Positions 44,695-48,185 of a stretch of 48,185 bases of DNA are shown here, in pieces; position 1 is the stretch's first letter, and each line of letters opens with the position of its first letter. Under the pieces are notes generated by a model, which searched no databases, was not told the DNA's origin, and saw only the letters and a list, made by a program, of their open reading frames with translations. The DNA lies in NCBI GenBank assembly GCA_024637055.1, contig JAGXFZ010000067.1:1-48185 (forward strand), written 5' to 3'. The stretch is from Gracilibacter sp. (GTDB lineage Bacteria; Bacillota; Desulfitobacteriia; Desulfitobacteriales; Syntrophobotulaceae). The position numbers and the translations under genes were made by a program.

Positions 44695-46350
44695 CTATTT
44701 GGTGTCACTATCCTTTCTACTATGTATATACATAGTGGCTATTTTACAGGCAATAACAAGATTAACCATATCCTCATAATTCTTTAAATCTGTGTTGGTC
44801 AGTTCCTCAATCTTTTTTAGCCTGTAACGCAGAGAGTTGGCATGGATAAACATTTTGTGAGCTACAACGTTTATATCCCCATTATACCTGAAGTACATCA
44901 TAAGAGTTTCGAGCAGATTTGAGTCATTTTGCTCGTCATAAGCCAGTATCTCACGCAGATATTCTTTATAATAATTGTGGAGTTGAAAGAAATCTATGTT
45001 AGCCAAGAGCCTCATGACTCCCAAATCTTCGAAATGAGTTATGCGCGTTTCGTTACGCATATTTTTTCCCAGTTCCAAAGCAAGTTTAGCTTCTTGAAAG
45101 CTACGGCATAAGTCTGTAATCGAAGGATAAAATCTTCCAATTCCAATATTGCATGATATAGCAGGTACACATGATTCCAATATCCCCTGAAATTTTTGTG
45201 CTACCTGTATAATACTTTCTTTGTCTACGATTTTATCCTTCAGATAACTTTCAGGAATAAGCGCCACAATCATGTTCTGATTCTGTCCTATGATAGGTTG
45301 GTATTTAGAACCTCCAAACAGCTCAAACGTAACACTTTGGATCTTTGCTATTGTTCCTTCAGGCTTTTTCTCCTGGTTAACAGGCTCGAATACAAAAAGA
45401 TGATGAGCTACTGAGAGGTCAAAATCCCAATGCTTTCCTCGGGTTACCACTTCTTCTTTGGACTCAAAATTATTAAACAATAAATCATGAATGAAATCTG
45501 TCTTATACTTTTTCTCAATATCCTCTAGATTACGTCTGCTAACCATCTGCTCTAAAATTATCTTTCTAGCTTCTTCTAAATAAATCATATCTACCGTACT
45601 TATTGGGTTATTTAATTCCAGTGTAATCATGAAACCATAATGATATCCTCCAAAGTAAAGAGGATTATTAATATAGCCGATTGATTCATTGTCTGATAAA
45701 GTCAGGTAGTTTAACTTTCCATTTTTATTTAACTCCACTTTTTTAAAACGTTGTTTCTCAATATCATAGATTGCTTTTAATACAATATTAGTATTGTTAT
45801 CACCAGTCAGGATATCTCCACTGGAGTTTATTACCTGAAACATATTGTTTACAATCACTGTTGGATTGTTGGTGGCACTCTCCAGAAAGGCCAGTAACTC
45901 TGACTGTTTTTTTTCTTTAATGTGATAGTAAATTGAGTTACGGACAAAATGCAGGAACTTGTTTATTTTCTTTAGATTGTGTATAAGTACCCATAAATAT
46001 TGTGCTTCTATCCCGGCATTTTCCAATGTTGTATGAATAATAGGTACTCTATACTTTTCTGCTCTGTCAATAATCTCTGACGTAGAAGAAAACAGGCAAT
46101 CGCCGTATAGTAAAATCCCCGCTGATGAATAATCTATGTACTTAAGTAAAAGATCCGGATTCAATGTCTTAAGGTTAAAAATCCAGAGATTTCCTTCTTT
46201 TAAATCCTGCTCCGTTTCCTGAATTTCTATAATCTCATCTACTGCTTTATCTTTACCAGACCATCCTGCTAAACAATAACTATCCAGAAAAGGCTCAAAA
46301 GTAAAAATTTCGTTCACTCTAACCACAATATCATCTCTACTCATTTTCAA
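44695..46350 (-). CDS. PucR-family transcription regulator
   Basis: 551 residues. An N-terminal PucR-type domain (about 1-125) is followed by a central GGDEF-like, catalytically inert domain (about 275-415) and a C-terminal PucR helix-turn-helix (about 480-540: NGDINVVAHKMFIHANSLRYRLKKIEELTNTDL). PucR proteins are activators of purine, amine or acid catabolism and sense a small ligand through the N-terminal domain. It overlaps the orphan ferredoxin gene by 14 bases and lies directly before the dms operon on the same strand, so it is the best candidate regulator for the molybdoenzyme genes. Confidence 0.88.
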   Translation of the reverse strand: MKMSRDDIVVRVNEIFTFEPFLDSYCLAGWSGKDKAVDEIIEIQETEQDLKEGNLWIFNLKTLNPDLLLKYIDYSSAGILLYGDCLFSSTSEIIDRAEKYRVPIIHTTLENAGIEAQYLWVLIHNLKKINKFLHFVRNSIYYHIKEKKQSELLAFLESATNNPTVIVNNMFQVINSSGDILTGDNNTNIVLKAIYDIEKQRFKKVELNKNGKLNYLTLSDNESIGYINNPLYFGGYHYGFMITLELNNPISTVDMIYLEEARKIILEQMVSRRNLEDIEKKYKTDFIHDLLFNNFESKEEVVTRGKHWDFDLSVAHHLFVFEPVNQEKKPEGTIAKIQSVTFELFGGSKYQPIIGQNQNMIVALIPESYLKDKIVDKESIIQVAQKFQGILESCVPAISCNIGIGRFYPSITDLCRSFQEAKLALELGKNMRNETRITHFEDLGVMRLLANIDFFQLHNYYKEYLREILAYDEQNDSNLLETLMMYFRYNGDINVVAHKMFIHANSLRYRLKKIEELTNTDLKNYEDMVNLVIACKIATMYIHSRKDSDTK

Positions 46351-46915
46351 GACCCTCCTCTGTTTGATAGATCCAAGAACATCTTGTTTCTTCCGGAAGG
46401 ATAAAACGAACAGATGGGTTGGTAAAAACCATTATGGGGTAATCAGGTATAGTGACTCTATAATTATCTGGGAATTGCTCAGTCATATCTATCAGCTGCA
46501 GAGCCTCTGTGATACAAGCTTCAACACACGACGGCATCAGGCCTTCCCGCAGACGGCTGTAACAGAGATTACACTTGCTAATTTTCTTAGTAGAAGGATT
46601 ATACTTAGGGACTTCAAATGGACAAGCTCCCATACAGCTCTTGCAATCCTCACAATCAACTGGCTCATGTAAGACTATCCCGTTACGAAGTTTGTGATAG
46701 CAATTTTTAGGACAGACTCTAATGCACTGAGGATTTGCACAATGGTTACAAGCCAATGATAAGAATGAAAAGACGTTGCCCCTTCTCCTCAAGTCTAGAA
46801 CTTTTCTATAACTAAAAGAGTCTAGTTGGTTTCTGTTCTTACAAGAAAATTCACAACTATGACAGCCAATACATTTATTCAAGTCCACTAGAAATCCTAT
46901 CTGTTTTTTATACAT
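46337..46915 (-). CDS. Orphan DmsB-like four-cluster ferredoxin
   Basis: 192 residues with four cysteine sets: CIGCHSCEFSC, CNHCANPQCIRVCP, CEDCKSCMGACP and CNLCYSRL...CVEACI. In the last set the final Cys is followed by Ile instead of Pro. It is a paralogue of the B subunit at 40806-41372. No catalytic or anchor subunit adjoins; it heads a two-gene unit with the PucR-type regulator. It may serve the stand-alone catalytic subunit at 37785-39827, or be part of a redox signal to the regulator. Confidence 0.85.
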   Translation of the reverse strand: MYKKQIGFLVDLNKCIGCHSCEFSCKNRNQLDSFSYRKVLDLRRRGNVFSFLSLACNHCANPQCIRVCPKNCYHKLRNGIVLHEPVDCEDCKSCMGACPFEVPKYNPSTKKISKCNLCYSRLREGLMPSCVEACITEALQLIDMTEQFPDNYRVTIPDYPIMVFTNPSVRFILPEETRCSWIYQTEEGLENE

Positions 46916-47004
46916 TTTCCATCCTATGATATTCTCATTGGTGTTTAACCTATTATACCAAATTAAATATAAGTTTTATTCTAATAATCATACTATTTTA
47001 ATCT

Positions 47005-48185
47005 CTAAGCACTTACTTCTCTAATCCTCTCCAGGAACTGTTCTCCATACTTCTCCAATTTAATTTCTCCGACGCCATTAACCCTTAGTAGGTCTCTTTT
47101 ATCTTTAGGACAAAGCTTAACCATCTCTCTTAATGTGCTATCTGAAAAGATCATATAAGGTGGCAAGCCTTCTCGCTGGGCTATTGTTCTCCGCAATTCC
47201 CGTAGAGATTCGAATATCTTCTCTGCATCTGTCATCTGAACTTCTTTTAGAGGTAATTGGAACTGATAGACTTTGTCTTCCCCTTTAAGAACCGGAACAG
47301 CCTTGGGAGCAAGTTTCACTATCGGGTATTGACCTCCTGCTATGCTAAGATATCCTTCAGCAGTCAGGAAATTAATCCTGTCTTTGATCTCCTGGAGAGA
47401 AGTATCTTGCATAATACCATGGGTAGACAGTTTATCTAATCTGGACTGCATAACCTTCTTGTTCCGAGATCCTTTTAAGACATCAGCAACCATGGCCATC
47501 CCAAAACGTTCATTCATCCGATAAATACAGGATAATATCTTCTGAGCATCAAGGGTTACATCTACCTTTTCGCGTTCTTCCTCGCAGTTACTGCAATTGG
47601 AACAGTTGTCCACTAACACTTCTTCACCAAAGTATTCTAGAATAGTTTTCCGCAGACAACGCGAAGCATGGCAGTAATCAACCATAGCCTGAAGCTTTTT
47701 ATACTCCCTTGCTTGTCTTGCTTCATTATTACTTGAATCCCCTATCAGCATTTTCTGAATCAACACATCTTGGGAGTTAAACAATAGAATACACTCGGCA
47801 GGTTCACCATCCCGGCCCCCTCTTCCTGCCTCCTGATAATATGACTCCATATTCTTCGGCATATTATAATGGATGATGAAACGGACATTAGACTTGTCTA
47901 TCCCCATCCCAAAAGCATTGGTAGCTACCATAATCGATATATCATCATAGATAAATGCTTCTTGGGTTTGCTTTCTTTCCTTATCGGGCATGCCCGCATG
48001 ATAACGTCCAACGCTAAAACCTGAGTCCTTTAGAAATGTATAGATCTTATCAACATCTTTACGGGTAGCCGCATAGATGATTCCAGAATCACTAGAATGA
48101 AGTTTCGTATATTCATGGATAAATACCCGTTTATTTTCTCCTCTTAAAACAGAAAAACTAAGGTTAGGTCGATCAAAGCTTGTTA
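47005..48185 (-). CDS. recQ: ATP-dependent DNA helicase RecQ (5' part outside window)
   Basis: The frame is open from the right window edge: TSFDRPNLSFSV, IIYAATRKDVDKIY and YHAGMPDKERK are helicase motifs IV-V, followed by VATNAFGMGIDKSNVRFIIHYNMPKNMESYYQEAGRGGRDG (motifs V-VI). Then come the RecQ zinc site (CHASRCLRK, CSNCSNC), the winged helix and a C-terminal HRDC domain (about the last 75 residues). RecQ unwinds DNA during recombination repair. The N-terminal ATPase lobe with Walker A is outside the window. An inner Met at 47991 could be mistaken for a start. Confidence 0.95.
   Translation of the reverse strand, partial: TSFDRPNLSFSVLRGENKRVFIHEYTKLHSSDSGIIYAATRKDVDKIYTFLKDSGFSVGRYHAGMPDKERKQTQEAFIYDDISIMVATNAFGMGIDKSNVRFIIHYNMPKNMESYYQEAGRGGRDGEPAECILLFNSQDVLIQKMLIGDSSNNEARQAREYKKLQAMVDYCHASRCLRKTILEYFGEEVLVDNCSNCSNCEEEREKVDVTLDAQKILSCIYRMNERFGMAMVADVLKGSRNKKVMQSRLDKLSTHGIMQDTSLQEIKDRINFLTAEGYLSIAGGQYPIVKLAPKAVPVLKGEDKVYQFQLPLKEVQMTDAEKIFESLRELRRTIAQREGLPPYMIFSDSTLREMVKLCPKDKRDLLRVNGVGEIKLEKYGEQFLERIREVSA

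Overview
The window reads like a chromosome piece of a low-GC, anaerobic Gram-positive bacterium of the class Clostridia (Bacillota). A relative of the Desulfitobacterium/Peptococcaceae group fits best, but that is inference. The grounds are: strong GGAGG ribosome binding sites with frequent GTG/TTG starts, an S-box metI-metC unit like that of Bacillota, LytS/YesN-type two-component proteins, a LysM-G5-M23 wall peptidase, and several DmsABC-like molybdopterin enzymes with Tat and TorD components. No rRNA, tRNA, CRISPR, phage or insertion sequence was recognised. Both ends cut genes: a CcdA-like protein on the left and recQ on the right.

Layout. 1-6.8 kb: CcdA remnant, a membrane diguanylate cyclase, an M23 peptidase, two methyltransferase-type proteins, a four-helix copper-binding protein, an FMN-binding lipoprotein and an unknown membrane-anchored protein. 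6.8-15 kb: a sulfur amino acid block with cysK-metY (-), a SAM-I riboswitch driving metI-metC (+), and tcdA-rrf2-larE-metA (-). 15.4-19.8 kb: an OmpR-type two-component system, lgt and two paralogous small membrane proteins. 19.9-25.9 kb: the aromatic operon aroF-tyrA-aroA-aroC-pheA (-) behind an elaborate leader. 26-34 kb: a 46-residue membrane protein, a zinc-phospholipase-like protein, then a (+) cluster of a LytS/YesN-type pair, a symporter-like protein, and an acetamidase/formamidase between two near-duplicate APC permeases. 34-36.2 kb: a chemotaxis receptor and a non-coding stretch with 21-bp phased repeats. 36.2-37.8 kb: a decayed ABC exporter in which ATPase and permease have been fused by deletion. 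37.8-46.9 kb: a molybdoenzyme region with a stand-alone catalytic subunit under its own promoter and tandem operators, a full lipoprotein-torD-dmsA-dmsB-dmsC operon, and a PucR-type regulator co-transcribed with an orphan four-cluster ferredoxin. The window ends inside recQ.

The most interesting element is the 460-nt leader of the aromatic operon. A consensus promoter is followed by a 58-codon reading frame in which 13 of 27 consecutive residues are Phe or Tyr. Its codons 46-49 can pair over 11 bp with the left arm and loop of a downstream intrinsic terminator. This looks like ribosome-mediated attenuation by a Phe/Tyr leader peptide in a lineage where aromatic genes are more often T-box controlled. 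It is followed by a second, GC-rich near-palindromic element of unknown identity. Other points worth following are 17-bp tandem operators over the promoter of the orphan molybdoenzyme, the predicted Cys (not Ser) metal ligand in both molybdoenzymes, and the amidase/twin-permease cluster.
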